Of a stretch of 8,442 nt of DNA, positions 1 to 6,819 are shown in pieces. Position 1 is the stretch's first letter. Each line of letters starts with the position of its first letter. The stretch spans positions 1 through 8,442 of the forward strand of contig JAVKLI010000017.1 of NCBI GenBank assembly GCA_031539425.1, read 5' to 3'. Under the pieces are notes generated by a model. It did not search any database. It had not been told where the DNA came from and saw nothing but the letters and a program-made list of their open reading frames with translations. This stretch comes from UBA4416 sp031539425. GTDB taxonomy: Bacteria; Bacteroidota; Bacteroidia; B-17B0; Aurantibacillaceae. The translations under genes and the position numbers were made by a program.

Positions 1-810
1 ATCTAAATATTGTCTGCGTTCTAATTTATTATCATTGGCAATAACAATATTTCCATTTTGATACTCTTCTTCTAAACGTTCTTTACTTAATCGCCAACCA
101 GACAAATGCGGATTTTTAAACCCTCTCCATTCATAACACAAATTCGGTCTGTCGCCCATTGATTGAGACCTAAACAAAGGGATTCCTGTATAATATAATC
201 GTCCATCTTCGTCTGTTTTGTTGAATTTGATGAGTAAATCCGACGACAAATCAGTTGTATTGATGTAGGGCTTTATATGATAATGATCAGACTTGGTGTA
301 AAAAAGAATAGTATCTGTATTCGCACCAAATTTTTTAGGTTGAAATTGACTACCCTTTGCTCTACCATCATTTCGTTGCCAAATAATCTCATTCCTAAAA
401 TTATTTCTCCCAAAAATTTCATCTAATACAATCTTTAAATAATGGCTCGCAGTGGGGTCACAATGCAAATACAAACTGCCCGTATCTTTTAATATTCTGT
501 ACAATTCAATGAGGCGTTGTGTCATATAAGTTAAATACGACATCATGGCTTTGCTGTGCATGACGCCTGTTGATTGGATAAATTGAACCAACGATGGATA
601 TTGCTCGATGAGCTTGTCTAAATACGCCTCGTTAATGTCATCCCACGTCCACATATCTTTAAAACTCGCTCCTGCAGCTTTTGTGCCAATGGGTGCAGAG
701 TACGTCCGCTTTGAATTAAAGGGCGGATCTAAATAAATTAAATCTACGCTCGCAGAATTTAATCCATGTAGAATAAACAAATTATCATTGGTATATAAGG
801 TATTTATCAT
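1..810 (-). CDS. Site-specific DNA methyltransferase, beta-type (3' end beyond the window)
   Basis: The frame is open from an ATG at 808-810 to the left edge, giving 270 residues with no stop. The N-terminus has the form of a beta-class amino-methyltransferase, in which the catalytic motif precedes the cofactor motif: residues 17-31 read LNSASVDLIYLDPPF, with catalytic motif IV D28-P-P-F31 followed by NSKRTY. Residues 111-144 hold the family's next conserved block (GSLYLHCDPT, then IFGRNNFRNEIIW). The FxGxG S-adenosylmethionine motif is expected near the C-terminus and would lie outside the window. Such enzymes transfer a methyl group from S-adenosylmethionine to adenine N6 or cytosine N4 in a specific DNA site. 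DPPF and the overall layout favour adenine, but the target site cannot be read from sequence. The start is well supported because family members begin about 25 residues before DPPF. The ATG lies 8 nt after a strong hairpin, with no clear promoter in between. Whether a restriction gene follows is unknown, so it may be part of a restriction-modification system or an orphan. Confidence 0.9.
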   Translation of the reverse strand, partial: MINTLYTNDNLFILHGLNSASVDLIYLDPPFNSKRTYSAPIGTKAAGASFKDMWTWDDINEAYLDKLIEQYPSLVQFIQSTGVMHSKAMMSYLTYMTQRLIELYRILKDTGSLYLHCDPTASHYLKIVLDEIFGRNNFRNEIIWQRNDGRAKGSQFQPKKFGANTDTILFYTKSDHYHIKPYINTTDLSSDLLIKFNKTDEDGRLYYTGIPLFRSQSMGDRPNLCYEWRGFKNPHLSGWRLSKERLEEEYQNGNIVIANDNKLERRQYLD

Positions 811-818
811 CTTACAAA

Positions 819-857
819 AGCTTCAAGCTCAAAAATATCATTTTTGACCTTGAAGCT
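819..857 (-). terminator. Near-perfect 18-bp hairpin between the propeller gene and the methyltransferase start
   Basis: Arms 819-836 and 840-857 pair over 18 positions with one mismatch (828 against 848) around a 3-nt loop. The outer nine pairs are AGCTTCAAG/CTTGAAGCT and the inner part is mostly A-T. On the minus strand the stem starts 21 nt after the propeller gene's stop and is followed by TTTTG, a short and imperfect U-tract. The simplest reading is an intrinsic terminator for the serS-propeller transcript. It ends only 8 nt before the methyltransferase ATG, so it could instead act as a leader structure on that mRNA. The inverted repeat is certain; its function is inferred. Confidence 0.6.
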
Positions 858-878
858 ACTTAAAAATTAGATTATGTT

Positions 879-2165
879 TTACTTTTTTTTAAACAAATGA
901 TCTCCGTTTATAATGGCTGTATAAATTGAGGATTCTGAACCGTTTGTTTGAGTCCAGATGGGGCGAATAACATTATTAACTGCAGCTATTCCAATGTAAT
1001 CTCCCAAAAAAGTTTTGCTTTCTGTTTCAAAAGGGATTTCATTTATTTGATGGTATACAAAAGTTTTTGCACCATCATTAGATGCAGCTAAAATAACATT
1101 TACCATTGTTTTGTTATTTATTAGTTGCGCTTGATAGTAGAATATATAAATATTTCCATTTGTTTGATCGATACACATAGTGGTTAAAAAAGGAGTTATG
1201 CCTTTTGTTGGAATGTTAATTTGAAGTGGATTACTCCATGTATTACCACTGTTAGATGAGCGAATAAGGTTAATACCGATATTTTGTTGTTCAAATCTGG
1301 AGTCGCTCCAGTTAATGTAGAGAGTTCCTCTGTATTTACTATCGCTTAAATCTGTTGCTGTTATGGGTAATCCATTGGCTCTGTAAACGTTAGGCATGCT
1401 GTAGGCCCATCCTCCAGGGGTATCTATTATTTTTTTTTCTTCATTAAGCCAGGTGTTACCATTATCTAATGATTTTTGAAACATCAGCCCCTTACCGCTA
1501 GCCCACACTACATAGAGTTCATTATTTGTACCAATAGCGGGTGTGGCACCTTCTATAGTATTGTCATTATCTAAACAATCGCCTTTAAATTTTGAAATGC
1601 TAGTTGGGTTTGTCCAAGTTAAGCCTCCATCAATTGATTGTGAATACATGATATTGGTAACATCTTTATTTAAAGTACTTTTGTATTTGTCAAATTGGGT
1701 CCAGGTGAGGTGAATGCTGTTGTTTTTTGTGTTAATAGTAGCCCAAGGTTTATCTTGAACTTTAAAATTATTTTTTCCAATTCCAACACACATTGGAAAG
1801 GTTTTACCAAAATCGTTTGATTTTTGAATAACAATTCTATCTAAAAAACTAGCATTTGGCGTTGGTTTTGAAGGGTTTGCTAAATGTAAAAAATAAACCC
1901 CATTGTTATTATCCCAAAAAATAACTGGGTCGCCATACACGCCATATTCATTACACTGTAAGTGTTGCTCATGCCAAGTATAACCCCCATCTACGCTATA
2001 GTATTGATTATTCAAATTAGCTCCTGCCACTATTTGATTAGTATTTTTAGGGTTTATAGCTATAGATACCTCTTTTGGTGTATTTTTTTTACTTATTAAA
2101 ATGTTTTTAAACTGCGCAAAAAAAAATTGATTAAGGCAAAGAAAAAGGGCTAAAATTTTACTCAT
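879..2165 (-). CDS. Exported Asp-box (BNR) beta-propeller protein, sialidase-like fold
   Basis: This 428-residue protein starts with a probable type I signal peptide (residues 1-18, a hydrophobic stretch ending FFFAQ), so the mature chain should be exported to the periplasm or surface. No lipobox or T9SS-type C-terminal domain is evident. Six Asp-box motifs of the S-x-D-x-G-x-T-W type lie at residues 57-64 (SVDGGYTW), 116-123 (SNDFGKTF), 177-184 (SIDGGLTW), 232-239 (SLDNGNTW), 303-310 (SSNSGNTW) and 362-369 (SNDGAKTF). Their 55-71 residue spacing implies one per blade of a six-bladed propeller filling the whole protein. Asp-boxes occur in sialidases and in many non-enzymatic propellers. I do not see the N-terminal RIP motif or a convincing arginine triad, so sialidase activity should not be assumed and the ligand is unknown. 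The ATG at 2163-2165 overlaps the serS stop as ATGA, suggesting cotranscription and translational coupling. A strong hairpin follows the stop. Confidence 0.85.
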   Translation of the reverse strand: MSKILALFLCLNQFFFAQFKNILISKKNTPKEVSIAINPKNTNQIVAGANLNNQYYSVDGGYTWHEQHLQCNEYGVYGDPVIFWDNNNGVYFLHLANPSKPTPNASFLDRIVIQKSNDFGKTFPMCVGIGKNNFKVQDKPWATINTKNNSIHLTWTQFDKYKSTLNKDVTNIMYSQSIDGGLTWTNPTSISKFKGDCLDNDNTIEGATPAIGTNNELYVVWASGKGLMFQKSLDNGNTWLNEEKKIIDTPGGWAYSMPNVYRANGLPITATDLSDSKYRGTLYINWSDSRFEQQNIGINLIRSSNSGNTWSNPLQINIPTKGITPFLTTMCIDQTNGNIYIFYYQAQLINNKTMVNVILAASNDGAKTFVYHQINEIPFETESKTFLGDYIGIAAVNNVIRPIWTQTNGSESSIYTAIINGDHLFKKK

Positions 2166-3436
2166 TGTATGATATCAAATCCTGTATATGATTGTAGGGC
2201 TTTAGGAATTTTAATTCCTTTTTCGGTTTGATTATTTTCGAGTAAAGCAGCTACAATACGAGGTAAGGCTAAAGCGCTACCATTGAGGCTATGTGTCAAC
2301 TGTGTTTTGCCATTGGCATCTTTGTATCTGCATTTTAAACGATTGGTTTGAAAGGCTTCAAAGTTAGATACAGAGCTTACTTCGAGCCATTTTTGTTGCG
2401 CTGATGAATATACTTCTAAATCATAAGTAAGTGCTGAGGCAAAGCTCATATCGCCGCCGCATAATTTTAAAATCCGATAAGGTAATTCTAACTCATCTAA
2501 CAAATTACAAACGTGTTTTAACATGTCTTCTAGTGTTTGGTATGATTTTTCGGAACTTGTAATTTGTACAATTTCTACTTTATCAAACTGATGTAATCTA
2601 TTAAGTCCTCTCACATCTTTACCATAACTTCCTGCTTCTCTTCTAAAGCAAGGTGTGTAGCCACAGTTTTTTATTGGAAGTTCTTTTTCATTTAAAATAA
2701 CATCTCGATAAATATTTGTAATAGGTACTTCGGCTGTAGGAATTAAATATAAATTATCAATAGTACACTCGTACATTTGATTTTCTTTATCTGGCAATTG
2801 ACCAGTACCAAAGCCACTTTGCGCATTAATTAAAATGGGCGGTTGAATTTCTTTATAACCATTAGCGGTTGCTTTGTCTAAAAAATAATTAATTAATGCG
2901 CGTTGTAATTTGGCACCTTTATCTTTGTAAACAGGAAATCCTGCACCTGTAATTTTGACCCCCAATTCAAAATCGATTAAATTATATTTTGACGCTAAAT
3001 CCCAATGAGCTAGGACATTAAACGTAAATGTAGGGATAGCTCCATGTTGCGATATGGTAATATTATGTTCTGCATTTGTGCCTTTAGGTACGCTAGTGTG
3101 GGGTAAATTGGGAATAGTAACTAAAATGTCAAATAAATCTTTTTCAATTTTTTGAAGTTGCTCATCTATTTTCTTTTCTTCTTCTTTAAGTGATGCCACT
3201 TCTTGTTTCATTACTCTAGCTTCGCTTTGGAGGCCATTTTTTATAGCCTCACCTATTTTTTTTGCAAACGCATTTGATTGAGCTTTCACTTCATCTGATG
3301 TTTGTTTTGCAGCTTTGCGTTTAAGATCAATTTCAATTATAGAATTAATTTTTGTTGCAGCATCTTTATGATTTTTAACTTCAAGTTTAGTAAGTGTTTC
3401 ACTTACATTGTCAATTAAATAGCTTGTTTGTAACAT
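2162..3436 (-). CDS. serS: Seryl-tRNA synthetase
   Basis: This 424-residue cytosolic class II synthetase charges tRNA-Ser (and tRNA-Sec where present) with serine. The length is close to the usual 425-430. The lysine- and glutamate-rich N-terminal region, about residues 28-105, is the long antiparallel coiled coil that grips the long variable arm of tRNA-Ser. The catalytic core follows: motif 1 around residues 165-200 (GFPVYKDKGAKLQRALI to IQPPIL), the serine-binding TAEVP at 234-238, motif 2 at 262-285 with PCFRREAGSYG then RLHQFDKVE, and motif 3 at 383-399 (SLNGSALALPRIVAALL). All expected signature residues seem intact. The start MLQTSYLIDN fits the family, in which this helix is the true N-terminus. 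A possible promoter -7 box lies 28 bp upstream. The TGA stop overlaps the start of the exported propeller gene by 4 bp. The multihaem lipoprotein gene ends 83 bp upstream on the same strand. Confidence 0.98.
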   Translation of the reverse strand: MLQTSYLIDNVSETLTKLEVKNHKDAATKINSIIEIDLKRKAAKQTSDEVKAQSNAFAKKIGEAIKNGLQSEARVMKQEVASLKEEEKKIDEQLQKIEKDLFDILVTIPNLPHTSVPKGTNAEHNITISQHGAIPTFTFNVLAHWDLASKYNLIDFELGVKITGAGFPVYKDKGAKLQRALINYFLDKATANGYKEIQPPILINAQSGFGTGQLPDKENQMYECTIDNLYLIPTAEVPITNIYRDVILNEKELPIKNCGYTPCFRREAGSYGKDVRGLNRLHQFDKVEIVQITSSEKSYQTLEDMLKHVCNLLDELELPYRILKLCGGDMSFASALTYDLEVYSSAQQKWLEVSSVSNFEAFQTNRLKCRYKDANGKTQLTHSLNGSALALPRIVAALLENNQTEKGIKIPKALQSYTGFDIIQ

Positions 3437-3464
3437 AACAAATTGTGATTAATAAATTGTTTTG

Positions 3465-3472
3465 CAAATGTA
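3465..3472 (-). promoter_or_regulatory. Possible promoter -7 box for serS
   Basis: On the minus strand this reads TACATTTG, an exact match to the Bacteroidota -7 consensus TAnnTTTG, 28 nt before the serS ATG. Transcription would start about 20 nt before the codon. No clear TTTG -33 box sits at the expected 17-23 nt spacing, so the assignment is tentative. If real, serS and the propeller gene form a transcript separate from the upstream lipoprotein gene. Confidence 0.45.
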
Positions 3473-3519
3473 ATAATCCATTTACAGAATGTTGTATTTT
3501 ATATTCTTAATAGCTGTTA

Positions 3520-5499
3520 TTATTTAATGTGTTTTAAAATTATTAGAGCCTGTTTATTTTTAGTGTCTAATTTTAAAATTTGATTTAAATATTTTATAGC
3601 CATTTTTTTATCATTAACAAACAAATGGTATCCTGAAATATTAAGTAGCAATGGTATATAATCTGGGCTTAAAGCCACTGCTGCATTATAAAGTTTTACA
3701 GCTTCTAAAGGTTTATTTTGTTGCATTTTTATGTATCCTAAATTTGTTAGGGCTATTACTTGTTTGGGGTTTTGGTTTAAAACAAATTCAAAGATTTTTT
3801 CAGCCTCTTTATTTTTATTTACACTCATATAGGTTACGCCTAATTTGTTTTGAAATTCTAAAATATAAGGTGCCAATTTGGTTGCTTTATTAAAATATTG
3901 AAGGGCTTGATTGTAGTTTTCGGTTACATAAAATGCTTCGCCAATTTGATAGGCCGTGTAAGCTTCATCATTACTATAGGATTGATGAATTAATAATGTA
4001 TCTAAAATAAATTTATCAGAAACAATCGATACAAGCTCTTGCATTTTATTAAAATTGTGTTTTAAAAATTGCAGCCTTATAATGTTTCCAAATTTTTGTT
4101 TTAATTCTACGTTTGTTTTGTATTTTAAATAAAATACAGCGCTATCAAGGTACATGGGCTTAGGGTCAAATTTTTCATATTGATTTAAATAGGCTTTTGC
4201 TTTAATACTGGCAGATGGATTGGGGTTATTAATGGCCACTAATCCAACAAATTCTAAAATTTTATTTTTTTCTTGTTGCGATATTATTTGTTTTAAGGGT
4301 TTTCTTATAAAATGATCGTGTATGGAAACGTGAGGAATATCGATAGACCCAGACTGTGGCATGTGGCATAACACGCAGTTAGCAGTTGTATACTTTTTAT
4401 TCTCTTTCACTTCGGGGCAATTAATGTTAGATTGATGACAATTTTTACATACTTGATTAAATTGTTCAGACGATTTTGTTTTAACTGAAACATGAGGGTT
4501 ATGACAGGTTACACAGGTTAACGCATTTTTAAATGGCTTTAAGGTATCTACTATTTTTTTATTTAATGGTTGGGTAAAGCACTTGCTTTGTTTTAATCTA
4601 TCAGCATGAGAGGCCATAATAAAATGTGCCTCATCGTTTTTATATTTTGGTAAAAAAACAGATAGTATTGAATTTAATTTCATACCTGGTTTAAAATCAT
4701 AAAACGATTTATTATTATGTAGTACCATATTGCCTTGTAAATGACAGCGCTGACAAATATCAAATTGTAAATCTATTGGCAATTTAGCCGGATTTACAAT
4801 GCTGTAATCTATAAATTTAGCTGTATCTATAGGCGGTTTAGAGCCTCTTTCTGCCACGTGTATGCTGCCTGGGCCATGGCAGTTTTCACATTCTATACCA
4901 GAAAAAACAGTTTCATATTTATTATTGGAGCCTATTACCATTTTAGGAAAAAAATTATGACAGCTCATACATTCTAAGCCTATAGCTCTTTCAAACCTAG
5001 TATTATTGGCGTTTTCAAAGCCGGGTGGTAAATCCCACTTTTGTTGTTGGCTATAATAAGTCATTGGCATTTGATGTAAATAACCATTTGTGTTTTGAAT
5101 ATGAGAATTTGTGTGTTGCCCAGAACCTATAATATAATCAACCTTTTCAAGTCTTTTATATATTGTATCTAAATGTTGTTTTCTAAATTCTAAAAAGTAT
5201 AAACTATCTTTTAACCAAAATGAAGTATAGTTTAAATTATTTATTTTATCATAAACTATGGGTTTGTTAAAATTGGCTTTAGATTTTTGGTGCGAAGCCA
5301 CATCAAACGATTGCCCCATACCGGTTTCAATAAATGTGTTATAAATACTAGTATGACAACCTCTGCATACTTGCATACCCACGTACTTTGCAGAGTCGTT
5401 TAAATTTTTGTAGATTGTTTGAGTAGTTGTTTGATTTTGATTATTACAAGCCAACAACAGGCAACTTAATAAATAGATAATTATTTTATACCACTTCAA
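3520..5499 (-). CDS. Multihaem c-type cytochrome lipoprotein with C-terminal TPRs, TTG start
   Basis: This 659-residue protein begins with a lipoprotein signal: Lys2 and Lys5, a hydrophobic stretch, then lipobox L15-L16-A17-C18, so mature Cys18 should be lipidated and anchor the protein in an envelope membrane. Seven CXXCH haem c attachment motifs start at C45, C177, C204, C249, C329, C351 and C375. Extra histidines that could be distal ligands include H129 and H133 (GSGQHTNSH), H214, H292, H298, H336 and the cluster IPHVSIHDH at 389-396. From about residue 505 the chain is helical with tetratricopeptide-like repeats (for example 515-545, 549-580, 583-613). The layout resembles multihaem-TPR proteins of Bacteroidota and other phyla that carry cytochrome c554-like haem domains. 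Electron transfer is the likely role; partner and substrate cannot be told, and no other redox gene is nearby. The start is TTG (5497-5499): an in-frame TAG lies three codons upstream, and the next in-frame ATG is codon 42, which would lose the signal. tRNA-Asp lies 89 bp upstream. Confidence 0.9.
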   Translation of the reverse strand: MKWYKIIIYLLSCLLLACNNQNQTTTQTIYKNLNDSAKYVGMQVCRGCHTSIYNTFIETGMGQSFDVASHQKSKANFNKPIVYDKINNLNYTSFWLKDSLYFLEFRKQHLDTIYKRLEKVDYIIGSGQHTNSHIQNTNGYLHQMPMTYYSQQQKWDLPPGFENANNTRFERAIGLECMSCHNFFPKMVIGSNNKYETVFSGIECENCHGPGSIHVAERGSKPPIDTAKFIDYSIVNPAKLPIDLQFDICQRCHLQGNMVLHNNKSFYDFKPGMKLNSILSVFLPKYKNDEAHFIMASHADRLKQSKCFTQPLNKKIVDTLKPFKNALTCVTCHNPHVSVKTKSSEQFNQVCKNCHQSNINCPEVKENKKYTTANCVLCHMPQSGSIDIPHVSIHDHFIRKPLKQIISQQEKNKILEFVGLVAINNPNPSASIKAKAYLNQYEKFDPKPMYLDSAVFYLKYKTNVELKQKFGNIIRLQFLKHNFNKMQELVSIVSDKFILDTLLIHQSYSNDEAYTAYQIGEAFYVTENYNQALQYFNKATKLAPYILEFQNKLGVTYMSVNKNKEAEKIFEFVLNQNPKQVIALTNLGYIKMQQNKPLEAVKLYNAAVALSPDYIPLLLNISGYHLFVNDKKMAIKYLNQILKLDTKNKQALIILKHIK

Positions 5500-5538
5500 T
5501 GTAGGCTAAGCGTTGGCTAAATTAAAATTTCTTAAAAT

Positions 5539-5560
5539 AAAAAAAACTTATTTTACTAAG
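5539..5560 (-). terminator. Weak terminator-like hairpin downstream of tRNA-Asp
   Basis: On the minus strand a short CTTA/TAAG stem (5557-5560 with 5547-5550) around a 6-nt loop is followed directly by eight T residues (5546-5539). It begins 28 nt after the tRNA 3' end and could end the tRNA transcript. The stem is only four pairs in very AT-rich DNA, so chance is a real alternative. The same stretch could also hold promoter elements for the lipoprotein gene. Confidence 0.3.
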
Positions 5561-5588
5561 AGTTTCAATGGTTTTGAACAATTTTAAG

Positions 5589-5662
5589 CGGTCTGGACGG
5601 GATTCGAACCCGCGACCTCCGCCGTGACAGGGCGGCGCTCTAACCAGCTGAGCTACCAAACC
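5589..5662 (-). tRNA. tRNA-Asp (anticodon GTC)
   Basis: The 74-nt gene folds as a full cloverleaf. The acceptor stem GGTTTGG pairs with CCAGACC with one G-T wobble. The D stem is GCTC/GAGC with a 9-nt loop containing GG. The anticodon stem CCGCC/GGCGG encloses loop CTGTCAC, with anticodon GTC at 5626-5628, reading aspartate codons GAC and GAU. The variable loop has 5 nt, and the T stem encloses TTCGAAT. The discriminator base is G73, as expected for tRNA-Asp. The 3' CCA is not encoded (GCTTAA follows the stem), so it must be added after transcription. A good promoter lies just upstream, so the gene need not depend on mutY transcription. Confidence 0.98.
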
Positions 5663-5676
5663 AAATTAATGGTTTG

Positions 5677-5707
5677 CAAAATTAATCTAAATATAGATAT
5701 ATGCAAA
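5677..5707 (-). promoter_or_regulatory. Bacteroidota-type promoter of tRNA-Asp
   Basis: On the minus strand a -33 box TTTG (5707-5704) is followed after exactly 19 nt by the -7 box TAATTTTG (5684-5677). Both match the housekeeping sigma consensus of Bacteroidota, TTTG-N19-TAnnTTTG. The -7 box ends 14 nt before the mature tRNA 5' end, so the expected start gives a 5' leader of about 7-8 nt for RNase P to remove. Confidence 0.8.
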
Positions 5708-5743
5708 TGTTTTTTTTTAAATATATAAATATTTTTATTTTTT

Positions 5744-6793
5744 TTAAATTAATGAGCCTTCAATATACCTTTGTATAGGCTGCGGAAAAGCATATTTTGT
5801 TAAATCAATTTGTTTAATTAATTGTAAATTATATGTTTTACTCAGCTTTGTTTTTAGGTCAATTTGTATAAATTGGGTATATAATATTTGATGGGTTAGC
5901 TTGTGTTTAATTGGTTTAATAGCATTAATAGATTTAATATGTATTTTAAGGGGTTGCAATAAGTTATTTTCTAAAACTTGATTGTGTGTAGTTTCTCCTT
6001 TAGTTTCAATTAAATAAAACTCAAATAAGTTTTGCCATATATCTTTTTCGGTTCTTTTGTGTATATAAATGTGGAATTTGTAGGTAAATACTATATAATT
6101 GAAATACCTATTTTTTACTACTACTGTTTTGTTTTTAACAGGTAGGCTGTTTTGCACTTGTTTTTGAAATGCCAAACAATGTGTTTGTAATACACAAGTA
6201 TCACATAATGGGTTTGTTGGTTTGCATTGCAAAGCTCCAAACTCCATCATGGCATTGTTATGTAAGCCAGGTAAGCTGCATTGTTTGATTAAATCATTAG
6301 CAATTATTTGAAATTCTTTTTTTCCTTCTGTTGTATTTATTGGGGTATTAACATTAAATAATCTAGCAATAACTCTATACACATTACCATCTACCGCTGC
6401 ATAGGGCTCATTATAAGCTATAGAAGCTATAGCTGCCGCTGTGTATGCTCCAACGCCTTTAAGTTTAATAATTTCACTATATGTTTTTGGAAATTTACCT
6501 TTCAATTCTTTACAAATGTATATTGCTGTAAAATGCAAATTACGCGCACGGCTGTAATAGCCCAAGCCTTGCCATAGTGTTAATACTTTATCTTCGTTTG
6601 CATTGGCAAGGTGTGTAATTGTTGGGTATGTATTTATAAATTTTAAATAATAATTCATACCTTGAACTACTTGGGTTTGTTGCAAAATTACTTCTGATAA
6701 CCATATTTTATAAGGATCTGTAGTTTGCCTCCAAGGTAAATCCCTTTTATTTTTACTATACCAAGTATGTAGTATTTTTGATATAGGATGCAT
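5744..6793 (-). CDS. mutY: A/G-specific adenine DNA glycosylase MutY
   Basis: This 349-residue protein (E. coli MutY has 350) removes adenine mispaired with 8-oxoguanine, starting base excision repair that prevents G:C to T:A changes. Catalytic Glu34 lies in SEVILQQTQV. The helix-hairpin-helix at about 111-130 contains GVGAYTAAAI with the MutY-type Tyr117, and Asp135 lies in VDGNVYRVIARLF. The [4Fe-4S] loop is intact as C190-x6-C197-x2-C200-x5-C206. The C-terminal region from about residue 228 is the NUDIX-like domain that recognises 8-oxoguanine; its FSH-type loop appears as HKLTHQ at 297-302, with Thr in place of the E. coli Ser. Glu34, Tyr117 and the FSH-type loop together favour MutY over endonuclease III. 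The gene starts at ATG 21-26 bp after tyrS ends, with no promoter visible between, so the two are probably cotranscribed. The chain ends cleanly and looks complete. Confidence 0.97.
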   Translation of the reverse strand: MHPISKILHTWYSKNKRDLPWRQTTDPYKIWLSEVILQQTQVVQGMNYYLKFINTYPTITHLANANEDKVLTLWQGLGYYSRARNLHFTAIYICKELKGKFPKTYSEIIKLKGVGAYTAAAIASIAYNEPYAAVDGNVYRVIARLFNVNTPINTTEGKKEFQIIANDLIKQCSLPGLHNNAMMEFGALQCKPTNPLCDTCVLQTHCLAFQKQVQNSLPVKNKTVVVKNRYFNYIVFTYKFHIYIHKRTEKDIWQNLFEFYLIETKGETTHNQVLENNLLQPLKIHIKSINAIKPIKHKLTHQILYTQFIQIDLKTKLSKTYNLQLIKQIDLTKYAFPQPIQRYIEGSLI

Positions 6794-6819
6794 CCTTATG
6801 TGTTTTATTGCATCTAAAA

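Noticed and set aside
1..810. Horizontal transfer of the methyltransferase inferred from base composition.
   Set aside because: Parts are richer in G+C (28 of 60 bases at 661-720) than the lipoprotein gene (11 of 60 at 5161-5220), but conserved parts of tyrS reach the same level (28 of 60 at 7501-7560), so the difference is not evidence by itself.
2112..2165. A lipobox in the propeller protein's signal (Cys10).
   Set aside because: The residues before Cys10 are L-F-L, which do not fit the small residue required at -1, and the hydrophobic stretch continues past it to FFFAQ.
3651..3893. An 80-codon open frame on the plus strand.
   Set aside because: It lies wholly inside the TPR-coding part of the multihaem lipoprotein gene on the other strand, has no recognisable domain, and its hydrophobic composition follows from the complement of AT-rich coding DNA.
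5589..5662. tRNA-Asp as an integration site for a mobile element, given the recombinase fragment in the window.
   Set aside because: I see no second copy of the tRNA 3' end elsewhere in the window, and the fragment is separated from the tRNA by intact mutY and tyrS.
5708..5743. A terminator for mutY in the long A and T runs.
   Set aside because: Short AT-only inverted repeats occur here, but none has a stable stem followed by a T-run on the minus strand, so I cannot support a terminator call.
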